Part shown: positions 1 to 7,536 of the stretch, piece after piece
Layout: the number at the start of each line of letters is the position of its first letter
Numbering within the stretch: position 1 is the first letter of the stretch
Source: Colwellia sp.
GTDB lineage: Bacteria > Pseudomonadota > Gammaproteobacteria > Enterobacterales > Alteromonadaceae
Reading direction: 5' to 3'
NCBI GenBank assembly: GCA_022969175.1
Contig: JALJPB010000032.1
Location: 1 to 45,702, forward strand
DNA length: 45,702 nucleotides
Notes under the pieces: generated by a model
What the model was told of the DNA's origin: nothing
Databases searched by the model: none
Seen by the model: only the letters and a program-made list of their open reading frames with translations
Translations under genes and position numbers: made by a program

Positions 1-15
1 CGTGTGCCAACAGTG

Positions 16-203
16 CTTTCACTGGCATCCATGCCAGTGATACGTGAATATTGGTCATCATTCCGGCGTTTAATGGAGCAGGCTTGGTGTTTGGTTCTAC
101 TGTAGTGAATACAAACTCATTTGTTTGTTTTGATCTTTTGTTAGTTTCACCACTAGTTCAACAAACTCCTTATCCCTCCACAGCAACGGAAACTTAATTT
201 AGA
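16..203. repeat. Dispersed intergenic repeat, copy 1 (longest)
   Basis: Bases 16-92 match 1741-1817 with about six mismatches in 77 by eye, and match 4387-4456 more loosely. The copy opens with a hairpin whose arms CACTGGCAT and ATGCCAGTG (20-40) are perfect complements around two bases. A second block at about 144-194 (CACTAG, CAACAAACTCCT, CCCT, GGAAACT) is related to 4491-4537, so the full unit may be about 180 bases. There is no convincing reading frame. It is likely a genome-wide repeat of the species or a MITE-like relic; the family is not one I can name. Confidence 0.6.
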
Positions 204-295
204 TAAGTGCGGTATTTATCGAAGCCATGGATGGCGCAGACTGCCGTTGTTCATGGACGGATATCGGCAGGTATAAATACCTCACCTAAATTAAG
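193..295. repeat. Nested inverted-repeat element (cruciform or structured RNA)
   Basis: The outer arms CTTAATTTAG (193-202) and CTAAATTAAG (286-295) are exact reverse complements. Inside them GTATTTAT (212-219) pairs with ATAAATAC (273-280). Between these sit two further hairpins: GCCAT/ATGGC at 224-235 and CTGCCG/CGGCAG at 241-270. The layout is a closing stem with two branches, like a structured RNA or a palindromic mobile remnant. It directly follows repeat copy 1 and may belong to the same element. No protein is supported here. The function is unknown. Confidence 0.5.
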
Positions 296-332
296 TTGGA
301 GTGCTTTGCTGTGCAGGGCGCTCTGGGGATTG

Positions 333-363
333 GAAAGGGGAGCGGAGCGTTCGTTCCCCTTTC
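333..363. repeat. Inverted repeat, terminator-like
   Basis: GAAAGGGGA (333-341) is the exact reverse complement of TCCCCTTTC (355-363), with a GC-rich loop that adds further pairs. There is no run of T after it on the plus strand. A second small hairpin, GTCGC-CACC-GCGAC, follows at 370-383. The stretch is visibly more GC-rich than its surroundings. The rest of the gap, up to 507, shows nothing else I can name. Confidence 0.45.
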
Positions 364-507
364 TGTGCCGTCGCCACCGCGACATCCAGATGATCAAAAA
401 TACCAATACTCATTTTAGTTACTAAAAACAATCAAAACTGCTGTTTCTATTCATCAATTTTTAGGTTTGCAGTTTGTTATTTCGGCAACTGCTCCTGCGT
501 TACTTTG

Positions 508-1143
508 TTATGTTTTTGGTTGTTCATCAAGCCCTGCGTCTAAACGAACTTTGGCGCAGCATGTTGGGCAGATTCCATGACTGAAAATCGCTTCGGAGTT
601 TTTAGTAATATAAGACTCCATTTGTTCCCATGCTCCTTTATCATCACGGATTTCATGACAATAACTACAGATTGGGATAACTCCTTGTAGGATTTTAATT
701 TCATCTAATGCGCTTTGTAACTCTGAAATCAATTTATCCTTATCATTTTCTGCCTGTTTTAGCTCAGTGATATCCCTTCCAATTGCGAGAACATGTTTTA
801 TACCTTTATCAACAACTATACAAAGTGTAACTTGGGCAGGGAAAGGTTTACCATCGGACTTACAGTGAATCCACTCAAATTTTTCACACCCTGTCTCAAG
901 TGCTCGTTGTATGTGCTCCATTGCAAGCTTGGAAGATAGCTCTCCATTTGGCTGATACTTAGGAGATAACATTTCAGGTTTTATACCAATGAACTTTTCC
1001 TTCGTGCCAGTATCGTGTAGCTTAACTGCGCTATCGTTACAGGCGATAAATTTTCCTGTTTGTGGATCTATAATGGACAGAGCATCTACGTTATAATCAA
1101 ATAGTGCCTTGTATATAGCGTCACTAAAAATTGAATCAGACAT
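508..1143 (-). CDS. Small PAS-domain sensor protein with C-terminal Cys/His cluster
   Basis: This is a 211-residue protein. I start it at 1143 (MSDSIF...), where AAGGAG sits about eight bases upstream; an in-frame ATG at 1218 lacks such a site. Residues about 10-128 look like a single PAS fold, including a typical DITELKQAE ending. A short helix (about 130-153) leads to a C-terminal block with C159, C162 and H163, the patch IRDDKG, then H189, C192 and C195 in a CPTC motif. That tail recurs after PAS or receiver domains in many environmental proteins and looks metal-binding. No kinase, GGDEF or other output domain is present, and there are no membrane segments. The protein is probably a cytosolic sensor acting through a partner. 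Ligand and target are unknown. It lies between repeat copies 1 and 2 with no operon partner. Confidence 0.75.
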   Translation of the reverse strand: MSDSIFSDAIYKALFDYNVDALSIIDPQTGKFIACNDSAVKLHDTGTKEKFIGIKPEMLSPKYQPNGELSSKLAMEHIQRALETGCEKFEWIHCKSDGKPFPAQVTLCIVVDKGIKHVLAIGRDITELKQAENDKDKLISELQSALDEIKILQGVIPICSYCHEIRDDKGAWEQMESYITKNSEAIFSHGICPTCCAKVRLDAGLDEQPKT

Positions 1144-1273
1144 AACTATTTTCTCCTTGATGCACCACTTTATATATTTTGTGGAAGTAAGGTTGAATTC
1201 TCTGGCGAACGTGATCACCTAACTATTTAATGCACAACTTAGTTTTAGTTTTAACTCAAGTGTTCACGATGAG

Positions 1274-1485
1274 TCAAATTTTCTTGTTTTTTCCCATGGA
1301 TTCTCCTATCAAATTTATTCGATGAGCGTTATGCATTAACCGAGCTAATAGGGTAGCTGCAAGTGTGTTATCACCGATGGTTTGGTGTCATGTCTTTGTT
1401 GTAATTGGCCGATTATTGTTGTTGAATTTAAGTTGTATTTGTCTCCCATGATCTCTAGCAGGTCGTTTCTCTGATTACTCCACTT
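1274..1485 (-). pseudogene. IstB-like (IS21 family) transposition ATPase, C-terminal remnant
   Basis: Read on the minus strand, 1485 to about 1390 encodes NQRNDLLEIMGDKYN and then STTIIGQL. After a shift of frame (near 1390-1400) the reading continues as HQTIGDNTLA and RLMHNAHRINLIGESMGK, ending at a TGA at 1274-1276. These pieces match in order the end of IstB helper ATPases of IS21 elements, roughly their last 70 residues. The N-terminal part with the Walker motifs and the partner IstA are absent, and no terminal repeats are evident. It is a dead insertion-sequence remnant, too short and broken to appear as an open frame. Confidence 0.7.
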
Positions 1486-1575
1486 GTTAACCTGTAACGC
1501 TAAAAACAATCTCAATACAAAACAAGTAAATCTAATAGAATCGCAGTCCAGCTTTTCTCTTTAAGGTATTGAGCG

Positions 1576-1592
1576 ATGCTGCTAAGCAGCAT
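1576..1592. repeat. Perfect 17-base palindrome
   Basis: ATGCTGCT and AGCAGCAT flank one central base. The palindrome sits in the long gap between the PAS gene and the hydrolase operon. It could be an operator or a stem in a relic element; nothing nearby says which. Confidence 0.35.
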
Positions 1593-1631
1593 TTAGCTTT
1601 GTGTTTTTGATATAAATAGGATAGTAAAGAT

Positions 1632-1664
1632 AAAGGCAATGTTCAATTATTGAATATTGCCTTT
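1632..1664. repeat. Long imperfect hairpin
   Basis: AAAGGCAATGTTCAAT is followed almost at once by ATTGAATATTGCCTTT, giving arms of about 16 bases with one mismatch. A short run of T is missing on the plus strand, so it is not a standard terminator. The remaining bases of the gap from 1144 to 2090 hold the IstB remnant, the 17-base palindrome, repeat copy 2 and otherwise nothing I can identify. Confidence 0.4.
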
Positions 1665-1740
1665 GTCGCTTTGGTGGCCTAATTGTTTATCAGGATAAAG
1701 GCAGTCTATTATTGGTAAAAGATGTATTTTCATTACTTCG

Positions 1741-1817
1741 CTTTCACTGGCATTCATGCCAGAGATACGTGAATATTGCTCATCATTCCGGCGTTTAATG
1801 GAGCACACTTGGTATTT
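1741..1817. repeat. Dispersed intergenic repeat, copy 2
   Basis: This is a near copy of 16-92 in the same orientation, about 71 of 77 bases identical by eye. The hairpin is weaker than in copy 1 because one arm has a change (ATGCCAGAG). Similarity to copy 1 stops soon after 1817, so this is a short or truncated member. Confidence 0.6.
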
Positions 1818-2090
1818 CTTTTATACCGTTTCATCTATTAGGAATGGTAAAAGGGGGTTAATGATTTTATGGTAGACATGAGTTATTTAATTTTAAACGG
1901 CACCTTGGAGCCTTAAACGGTTATTGAGTTTTGTGAAATCATGAACATATTTAGGGTAATAAACGAAATTTGACACTACGAAATAAAGTCAATTTAAGGT
2001 CTGCTTTACCGCGTGAACTCAGACGCCATAACGGTAATTCACTCAGTTGCAACCCTAATTTGTGTTCTTGCCATTTGGCTTGTTAGTGTA

Positions 2091-2852
2091 TTAGAAACGC
2101 AGTGACAGACAACTTAAGCCGCCATCCAATTTCTGAAATTCAGACATCGCTACTTCACGTGTTTTATAGCCTAATTGTTGAATTGCATGCAGCGCTTTAG
2201 GAAAACCTTTGGGTACCAACACCGTACCATTTATCCATACGCAGTTAGCAGCATAGTCTTCATCCTCGTCAATTTCAATGCGAGTAAACTCGGTAAAGTC
2301 TTGATGTGTGCGCATCTCGCCAAAGGTCACTAAATTGTTATTCTCTAAATAACTTAAACCGGTTTTTAAATGCAATAATTCTGACATTTCAACCATAGAG
2401 CCCGACAAGTTATATTTATTCAATATCTCTATCAATTGAGCTGCGCCTTGAGCATCGGTGCGTGCTGATAGACCAATGTAAAAATGGTCAGCGACCATCA
2501 TAATGTCGCCGGCTTCCACGTGACCTGCAAAATCAATGCGTTCTATGTTGGGATAAAATGCTTTAATAGCGTCTTCAATATGTTGGGTTTCTCCTCTACG
2601 GCTTGCGGCACCCGGATGAGTCAAAATAGCGCACTTGGGTGTCAGTAAGGCAACGTCTTCGACAAAACAAGAATCAGGGTAATCTTCTAGAGCAGGCAGT
2701 TCGGTGACCTGCAAGCCACATTCTTTAAGTGCGCTAATATAATCCTGATGTTGTTCACAGGCCAAGGCGTAATTGGGTAGCCCCATATTCGCTTCAGTAA
2801 GTCCGCTCAGCATCGCTTGGCAAGGTTTGCGCACAATTGCTTTTGTAAACAT
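2091..2852 (-). CDS. Dimethylarginine dimethylaminohydrolase (DDAH)-like enzyme
   Basis: This 253-residue protein belongs to the guanidino-group-modifying (pentein) superfamily. DDAH hydrolyses N-omega-methylated arginine to citrulline and a methylamine. The visible residues fit a Cys-His-Glu active site: E113 in HVEAGD, H161 in HLKTG and C248 in GGLSC, six residues from the end, with D60 and D66 in PDSCFVED and R86 and R131 as candidate substrate contacts. Length and spacing match the bacterial enzyme of about 254 residues. There is no signal peptide, so it is cytosolic. AAGGAA precedes the ATG. The permease gene lies immediately upstream with 15 bases between them, so the two are very likely co-transcribed. 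A related arginine deiminase-like activity cannot be excluded from sequence alone. Confidence 0.82.
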   Translation of the reverse strand: MFTKAIVRKPCQAMLSGLTEANMGLPNYALACEQHQDYISALKECGLQVTELPALEDYPDSCFVEDVALLTPKCAILTHPGAASRRGETQHIEDAIKAFYPNIERIDFAGHVEAGDIMMVADHFYIGLSARTDAQGAAQLIEILNKYNLSGSMVEMSELLHLKTGLSYLENNNLVTFGEMRTHQDFTEFTRIEIDEDEDYAANCVWINGTVLVPKGFPKALHAIQQLGYKTREVAMSEFQKLDGGLSCLSLRF

Positions 2853-2867
2853 TATTGTTCCTTATTT

Positions 2868-4094
2868 TTATTGATATACAACCCATGTGCCTATGATAGC
2901 TAATACCGAAAACAATGTGGCTAATAGGGCTATGATGAGTTGTATAATATTAATTTTTTGACCTTGTTTATGATCTTGCCATTGCAGTTTGATACTCGCC
3001 AATCCGGTGCCTAAATAAACAATGACCACAGCAAAGGTAGCAATAATCAGCAAATATTCATAACTGCTGAGCAACGATTCACTGTTGCTAAACAATAAAA
3101 AGATGATGCCCAACATGCTTGAGAATATCAATGCGCGTATAGGTGTTCCTTGAGCATTTTGCTGGCTGAAATACTTAGGGAACATCCCATCTCTTGCACC
3201 TGCGAGCATGATAGTGCCCGTGATCATAATACACACATTTAAGGTACCACTAATCGCAAATAAAGCGCCTATAGTTATAATAATAGCCCCTGAGTTGCCA
3301 ATAAGAATTTGTGCTGCATCAGCAAAAGGCGAGGTTGAGTGCTGTAACTCTGCCAAGGGGATAATAGACATCAAGCCAAACATGGCGACCATATAGACAA
3401 TTATTGCGGTTAGGGTACCTAATATAGAAGCTCTGGGAATGGTTTTTTTAGGATCGATAGTATCTTCTGATGGCAAAGTGGCAGACTCTACTCCAATAAA
3501 AGCAAACATGATCAATAAGCATAATCCCGCTATCATATGAAAAAACGAGTTGTTATTAGGATTTACTGCGGGGATTTCTTGTACTTCGCCAAACATGATC
3601 CCAGCTACACCTAAAAATACCAAAGGTATAATCTTAATCACCGTGGTTACCAGTTGAACCGTACTGGCCTCACGCATACCGCGAATGTTGATGGCCGTGA
3701 ACAAAATAATAATACCAATGGCAAATGCAGCACTGTATAACGAGTTATTGTCGAGAAAGGGCAGATATGTCTTACTATAGCCGGTAAACGACAGCGCAAG
3801 TGCAGCCACCGATGCCACTAATGATATCCAATATCCCCAAGCTACAATAGCAGCCCATTTCGAGCCAAAAGCTTCTTGTACATAAAAATAAGGCCCTCCT
3901 AAACCGGGTTTACGGGATGATAAAAAACTATAGGTTAAGGCTAAGCATATCGCACCAAATCCGGTTACCGCCCAGCCAAGAAAGCTATAACTGCCATAAG
4001 GGGCAAGTAAGGCTGGCATGGTCAAAATTCCTGAGCCTATCATCATACCAGCCACTAGTGCCCACGAACGCCATATTCCGATTGTTTTTTTCAT
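2868..4094 (-). CDS. APC-family amino acid permease
   Basis: This 408-residue inner membrane protein is almost entirely hydrophobic, with about 11-12 membrane segments. The N-terminal stretch GMMIGSGILTMPA carries the GSG substrate-binding motif of the amino acid-polyamine-organocation family, and ESATLPSEDT in the middle is another family signature. It resembles basic amino acid and antiporter members such as AdiC and YjeH more than large permeases. Placed just upstream of a DDAH-like gene, it may import methylated arginine or exchange arginine-related compounds. That substrate is inferred from context only. The ribosome binding site is weak (AAGAAT). Confidence 0.8.
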   Translation of the reverse strand: MKKTIGIWRSWALVAGMMIGSGILTMPALLAPYGSYSFLGWAVTGFGAICLALTYSFLSSRKPGLGGPYFYVQEAFGSKWAAIVAWGYWISLVASVAALALSFTGYSKTYLPFLDNNSLYSAAFAIGIIILFTAINIRGMREASTVQLVTTVIKIIPLVFLGVAGIMFGEVQEIPAVNPNNNSFFHMIAGLCLLIMFAFIGVESATLPSEDTIDPKKTIPRASILGTLTAIIVYMVAMFGLMSIIPLAELQHSTSPFADAAQILIGNSGAIIITIGALFAISGTLNVCIMITGTIMLAGARDGMFPKYFSQQNAQGTPIRALIFSSMLGIIFLLFSNSESLLSSYEYLLIIATFAVVIVYLGTGLASIKLQWQDHKQGQKINIIQLIIALLATLFSVLAIIGTWVVYQ

Positions 4095-4386
4095 TATAAT
4101 TCTTATATTTTAGTATTATTATCATGACGTTCAACTGACCGAACGACTTATTAGTAGTGAAAATTTTTAGCTGGTTACTATTTATTCGATTTGTTTGAAT
4201 TTACAACACTTCTTTTAGTTTTCATAGTATTTAAAATACTCAACTTAAAAGGGGACATTAAGAGCGTTAGCTCATTTACTTCTTCTTTGTACATCTTGAA
4301 TTTTAGTCCACGGTAAGTGCAATAAAATCCTACCTTTCTCGGCAATCGATGCTGAACTTACAACAGTCCGATGTTTATCGAAACGA

Positions 4387-4537
4387 GACTGCATCCATGC
4401 CAGTGTTAGGTAAATATTGGTTATCATTCCGGCATTTATTGAAGCAGATACGGCGTTTCATTCCCCTGTTGTGATTTTAAATTGATAATTATCACGACTA
4501 GAGCAGCAACTCCTGCCCCTTCTCACTAATGGAAACT
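4387..4537. repeat. Dispersed intergenic repeat, copy 3 (diverged)
   Basis: 4387-4456 aligns with 16-90 (GCATCCATGCCAGTG, AATATTGGT, ATCATTCCGGC, AGCA) with many changes and one lost base in the hairpin arm. 4491-4537 aligns with the distal block of copy 1 at 144-194. Together they show the repeat is longer than the 77 bases shared with copy 2. It fills much of the 4095-4737 gap upstream of rpsF. The stretch 4095-4386 contains only a small GAGC-GTTA-GCTC hairpin (4262-4273) and the undefined promoter of the permease operon. Confidence 0.5.
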
Positions 4538-4610
4538 GTACATAGCCGCAGTTCATTATTTGGCATTACTCAACATAGTTTCTGTGAAGATACCCACAAG
4601 ATAATATCTC

Positions 4611-4639
4611 TTGCATTAACTGGCCAATTTCCCTACAAT
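4611..4639 (+). promoter_or_regulatory. Sigma70-type promoter of the rpsF operon
   Basis: TTGCAT (4611-4616) and TACAAT (4634-4639) are separated by 17 bases, close to the sigma70 consensus. They lie about 100 bases upstream of the rpsF start, leaving room for a leader. Confidence 0.6.
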
Positions 4640-4684
4640 ACGCGTCCTTAATTCAGCCTGAACATATTTTTTGTTCCTTGTCTC

Positions 4685-4737
4685 AACTGGTGTTGGGCTG
4701 TGCCAGTATATGAGGCTACAACCGTAAGGAGCTCGTA
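4685..4737 (+). promoter_or_regulatory. Possible S6:S18-binding leader of rpsF
   Basis: The leader contains a hairpin (CTGG...CCAG, with GGC...GCC inside) and then GAGGCT paired with AGCTC around ACAACCGTAAGG, placing a CCG next to the ribosome binding site. Many bacteria regulate rpsF through an S6:S18 leader motif that presents CCG in a bulge near the start site. The match here is by eye only and the pairing is short. Confidence 0.4.
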
Positions 4738-5187
4738 ATGCGTCATTACGAAATCGTATTTATGGTTCACCCTGATCAGAGTGAACAAGTAACTGGTATG
4801 ATTCAGCGTTATACTGAAATCGTTACCGCTGCACAAGGCACAATCCACCGTCTAGAAGACTGGGGCCGTCGCCAATTAGCATACCCAATCAATAAATTGC
4901 ACAAAGCACACTATGTTCTTATGAACATTGAAGCGCCTCAAGCTGTTATTGATGAACTAGGAACGTCTTTCCGTTATAACGAAGTAGTTATTCGTAACAT
5001 GATTATGCGCACGAAAACTGCGGTAACTGAAGCATCGCCTATGGCTGCTGCTAAAGATGACCGTCGTGACGATCGCCGCGAAGTAAAGAAAGATGTAGCT
5101 CCTGCGCCAGCAAAAGTTGAAGAAGTTAAAACTGAAGAAGTGAAAGCTGAAACAGTTAAGACTGAAGAAGCTGCTAGCGAAGAATAA
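4738..5187 (+). CDS. rpsF: 30S ribosomal protein S6
   Basis: This 149-residue protein opens with [15 protein letters not shown] and contains GRRQLAYPI, both hallmarks of S6, a small-subunit protein that pairs with S18. Residues 1-100 form the globular domain. The remainder is a charged tail with KTEE/KAE-type repeats (about 105-149), longer than the short acidic end of the Escherichia coli protein. AAGGAG lies about eight bases before the ATG. It is the first gene of rpsF-priB-rpsR-rplI. Confidence 0.97.
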   Translation: MRHYEIVFMVHPDQSEQVTGMIQRYTEIVTAAQGTIHRLEDWGRRQLAYPINKLHKAHYVLMNIEAPQAVIDELGTSFRYNEVVIRNMIMRTKTAVTEASPMAAAKDDRRDDRREVKKDVAPAPAKVEEVKTEEVKAETVKTEEAASEE

Positions 5188-5194
5188 GCCATCT

Positions 5195-5503
5195 GTGTTA
5201 GAAAATTGTCTGGTATTAGTTGGCGAGGTTGTTAAAACCCCAAAAGTTTCAACTAGCCCTGCAGGTATTGTTCATTGTCAGTTTTCTATGGATCATAAGT
5301 CCATACAAATTGAAGCTGGCATGAACAGACAAGCATTTGTCAGAATACAAGTAGTGTTAACTGGCAAACTATCACAAAACTTAACTCGTGATTTAATTGC
5401 GGGCTGTAAAATTAAAGTGACTGGTTTTATTAACCGTCATGAATCTAGGAATGGTAACCCGTTACTAGTATTACATGCTCAAGATATTGAATTAATTAAT
5501 TAA
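5195..5503 (+). CDS. priB: Primosomal replication protein N
   Basis: This 102-residue single-domain OB-fold protein is related to SSB. It binds single-stranded DNA and helps PriA and DnaT restart stalled forks. The start is GTG at 5195, seven bases after the rpsF stop. Features include the N-terminal LVGEVVKTP strand, HCQFSMDHKS and the C-terminal LHAQDIELI strand, all as in PriB. The position between rpsF and rpsR is the standard gammaproteobacterial order and confirms the call. Confidence 0.93.
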   Translation: MLENCLVLVGEVVKTPKVSTSPAGIVHCQFSMDHKSIQIEAGMNRQAFVRIQVVLTGKLSQNLTRDLIAGCKIKVTGFINRHESRNGNPLLVLHAQDIELIN

Positions 5504-5543
5504 GGAAATTACTTTTTAGTAATTACCTACTTTGGAGAAATTT

Positions 5544-5771
5544 ATGTCTCGTTTTTTTAGACGTCGTAAGTTCTGCCGCTTCACAGCGGAAGGTGCTACC
5601 TCTATCGATTATAAAGATATTGCTACACTGAAAAACTACATCACTGAAAGTGGTAAAATCGTTCCTAGCCGTATCACTGGTACTGCTGCTAAATTTCAAC
5701 GTCAATTAGGTCGTGCTATCAAGCGCGCACGCTACATGGCATTGTTACCATATACAGACTTACATAAGTAA
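5544..5771 (+). CDS. rpsR: 30S ribosomal protein S18
   Basis: This 75-residue basic protein begins [13 protein letters not shown] and contains the S18 core IDYKD, ITESGKI and [15 protein letters not shown]. It binds S6 on the 30S platform. I use the ATG at 5544, preceded by TTTGGAGAAA; an in-frame TTG at 5532 lies within that ribosome binding site region. The length equals the Escherichia coli protein. Confidence 0.97.
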   Translation: MSRFFRRRKFCRFTAEGATSIDYKDIATLKNYITESGKIVPSRITGTAAKFQRQLGRAIKRARYMALLPYTDLHK

Positions 5772-5789
5772 GCTAATAAGGGGTTTAAA

Positions 5790-6242
5790 ATGGAAGTAAT
5801 TCTTCTAGATAAAATCGCCAAATTAGGCGGCCTTGGTGACAAGGTATCTGTAAAATCAGGTTATGCACGTAACTACTTATTACCACAAGGTAAAGCAGTA
5901 TTTGCATCTGATGCTAACGTTGAACACTTTGAAGCACGTCGTGCTGATATAGAAAAAGACTTAGCTGCAGTATTAAAAACAGCAGAAGCGCGTGCCGCTA
6001 AAGTTGTTGAATTGGCTGAAGTTACTATCGCATCAAAAGCTGGTGACGAAGGTAAATTATTCGGTTCAATTGGTACTCGTGACATCGCTGATGCGATCTC
6101 TGAAGCTGGCGTTAAAGTTACAAAAGCTGAAGTACGTTTACCATTAGGTACTATCCGCGAAACAGGTGAATTTGAAATTGCAATTCACTTACATCACGAT
6201 GTTGATACTAGCATCAAAGTTGTTGTTATCGCTGAAGCATAA
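5790..6242 (+). CDS. rplI: 50S ribosomal protein L9
   Basis: This 150-residue protein starts [19 protein letters not shown] and has [12 protein letters not shown], the rRNA-binding N-terminal domain of L9. A long connecting helix (about 40-75) leads to the C-terminal domain with [10 protein letters not shown]. It is the last gene of the rpsF operon, 18 bases after rpsR, and is followed by a strong terminator. Confidence 0.97.
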   Translation: MEVILLDKIAKLGGLGDKVSVKSGYARNYLLPQGKAVFASDANVEHFEARRADIEKDLAAVLKTAEARAAKVVELAEVTIASKAGDEGKLFGSIGTRDIADAISEAGVKVTKAEVRLPLGTIRETGEFEIAIHLHHDVDTSIKVVVIAEA

Positions 6243-6288
6243 ATAATGATTTAGAATACTTACCTGGTAAGTGTTTGACACATTATTC

Positions 6289-6331
6289 AATAACCCCGTT
6301 ACTTTTCATTAAGTACGGGGTTATTTTTTTT
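6289..6331 (+). terminator. Rho-independent terminator of the rpsF-rplI operon
   Basis: AATAACCCCG, then T-T-ACTT, pairs with AAGTACGGGGTTATT around a short loop, with one bulged T and eight T after the stem. It lies 47 bases after the rplI stop. The stem ends AATAA/TTATT, so it could also act on the opposite strand. Confidence 0.9.
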
Positions 6332-6348
6332 GCACAAGGAAGTGCTTC

Positions 6349-6435
6349 AGATTTTTTGTTCCAGACAAAATCTAAGTTGATACTTCCATGGATGAAATCC
6401 AGCGATATAGTGACTGAATGGATTCAGGAAGTAGA
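6349..6435. repeat. Two adjacent inverted repeats between rplI and the minus-strand gene
   Basis: AGATTTT (6349-6355) pairs with AAAATCT (6367-6373) around GTTCCAGAC. Next, TACTTCC with GAAATCC (about 6380-6400) pairs imperfectly with GGATTC and GGAAGTA (to about 6435). The block up to 6500 has mixed composition and no good frame. It resembles the dispersed intergenic repeats of related genomes, but there is only one copy in this window. Confidence 0.35.
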
Positions 6436-6505
6436 GTAACGCATGGAGCAGTTACCGAGGTGGTAAGCAGCGGATTTTCGCAAGGAGGTTGTACTTTATT
6501 AGCTC

Positions 6506-7489
6506 TTAGCTCTGCGGTGCAGTATCAGGTAAACTCCAGCCATTGTTCTTAATGATGCTGCGTTCATGCAAACCACCTAAACCTTGTAACCCGCCAGTGT
6601 GCAACATTACGATACGATGCTTTTGGGGAAAATAACCTTGTTCAACCAAATCAAGTAAAGCGAGTAACATTTTTCCGGAGTAAACCGGTTCAAAATTTAT
6701 CCCTGTTTCTTGATTAAAAGTGAGTATCCGCTGGCTATCTTCGTCACTAAATTTTGCATAGCCACCGAGGTGGTGATTTGAAAGAATTTGCCAATTATTA
6801 TAGCGAGTTGCTTCAAAAGGTAATAATGAGCTGACTTCTTTAGCGAGATAATCATTTTCTTGGCTATCTATTTTTTCTTGTTCGGATTGTTTACCTTGCT
6901 TTAAAACGGCAATACCTATAATTTCGTGTTGATTCTTATCACCGCTAATAAGCCCTGCTAATGTGCCTCCACTGCCTACTGGTGTCAATAAAGTATCAAA
7001 TACTGCTTGTTGGTTAAGCTCATCAATGATCTCGGTAACCCCTAGAATAGCCAGTGAGTTACTGCCGCCTTCAGGCACAATTAAGTGCTGTGGGTACTGA
7101 GCTTGCAGTTCGTTAAGGTAATTCCTATCAGCCCGTAAACGATAAGTTTTCCTGTCAACAAAGCTTAACTTCATTTGCCAATGTCGGGCCCAACTTAAGG
7201 TGAAATTATTAGCGTAATGAGATTCACCTCGAATAATCCCCAGGCAAGGGAGTTTTTCTTGATAGCAAGCGAATGCTAGGGCATGAATATGATTGGAATA
7301 CGCACCACCAAAGCTAATAATACCTTTTTTACCGTGCTTTTTGGCATGTTCAATGTTGTATTTTAACTTACGCCATTTATTGCCAGATATTATTGGATGA
7401 ATTAAGTCGTCACGTTTGATCATCACTGTAATTTTATGGCGGTCGAATAATGAATGTTTAATGGTTTGTAATGGCGATGGTAGAGACAT
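6506..7489 (-). CDS. PLP-dependent D-cysteine desulfhydrase / ACC deaminase-family protein
   Basis: This 327-residue protein is of the tryptophan-synthase beta-like fold. MIKRDDLIHPIISGNKWRKLK gives the family start with the pyridoxal phosphate lysine at K38. FGGAYSNHIHALA (about 60-72) is the substrate and phosphate region, and PVGSGGTLAGL is the cofactor phosphate loop. Members split D-cysteine to pyruvate, sulfide and ammonia, or deaminate 1-aminocyclopropane-1-carboxylate. The exact substrate is not clear here. It is divergent from mshI and probably stands alone. No strong ribosome binding site is visible. Confidence 0.82.
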   Translation of the reverse strand: MSLPSPLQTIKHSLFDRHKITVMIKRDDLIHPIISGNKWRKLKYNIEHAKKHGKKGIISFGGAYSNHIHALAFACYQEKLPCLGIIRGESHYANNFTLSWARHWQMKLSFVDRKTYRLRADRNYLNELQAQYPQHLIVPEGGSNSLAILGVTEIIDELNQQAVFDTLLTPVGSGGTLAGLISGDKNQHEIIGIAVLKQGKQSEQEKIDSQENDYLAKEVSSLLPFEATRYNNWQILSNHHLGGYAKFSDEDSQRILTFNQETGINFEPVYSGKMLLALLDLVEQGYFPQKHRIVMLHTGGLQGLGGLHERSIIKNNGWSLPDTAPQS

Positions 7490-7536
7490 AATTTTATATT
7501 TTTTCTTGGCTAGGCAATGTTTTATCTTAAAAAAGC

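Noticed and set aside
207..425. 72-codon plus-strand open frame at the left end
   Set aside because: It starts inside the nested inverted repeats, has no ribosome site and its peptide looks like translated structured noncoding DNA.
1144..1218. Longer start for the PAS gene
   Set aside because: The extra 25 residues are basic and unlike the family, and they run through the AAGGAG site of ATG 1143.
4648..4848. 66-codon minus-strand frame over the rpsF start
   Set aside because: It overlaps the rpsF leader and first codons on the opposite strand; the rpsF reading is certain.
5047..5187. Repeated GAAGTTAAAACTGAAGAA-like bases at the end of rpsF
   Set aside because: These encode the charged KTEE tail of S6 in frame and are not a separate element.
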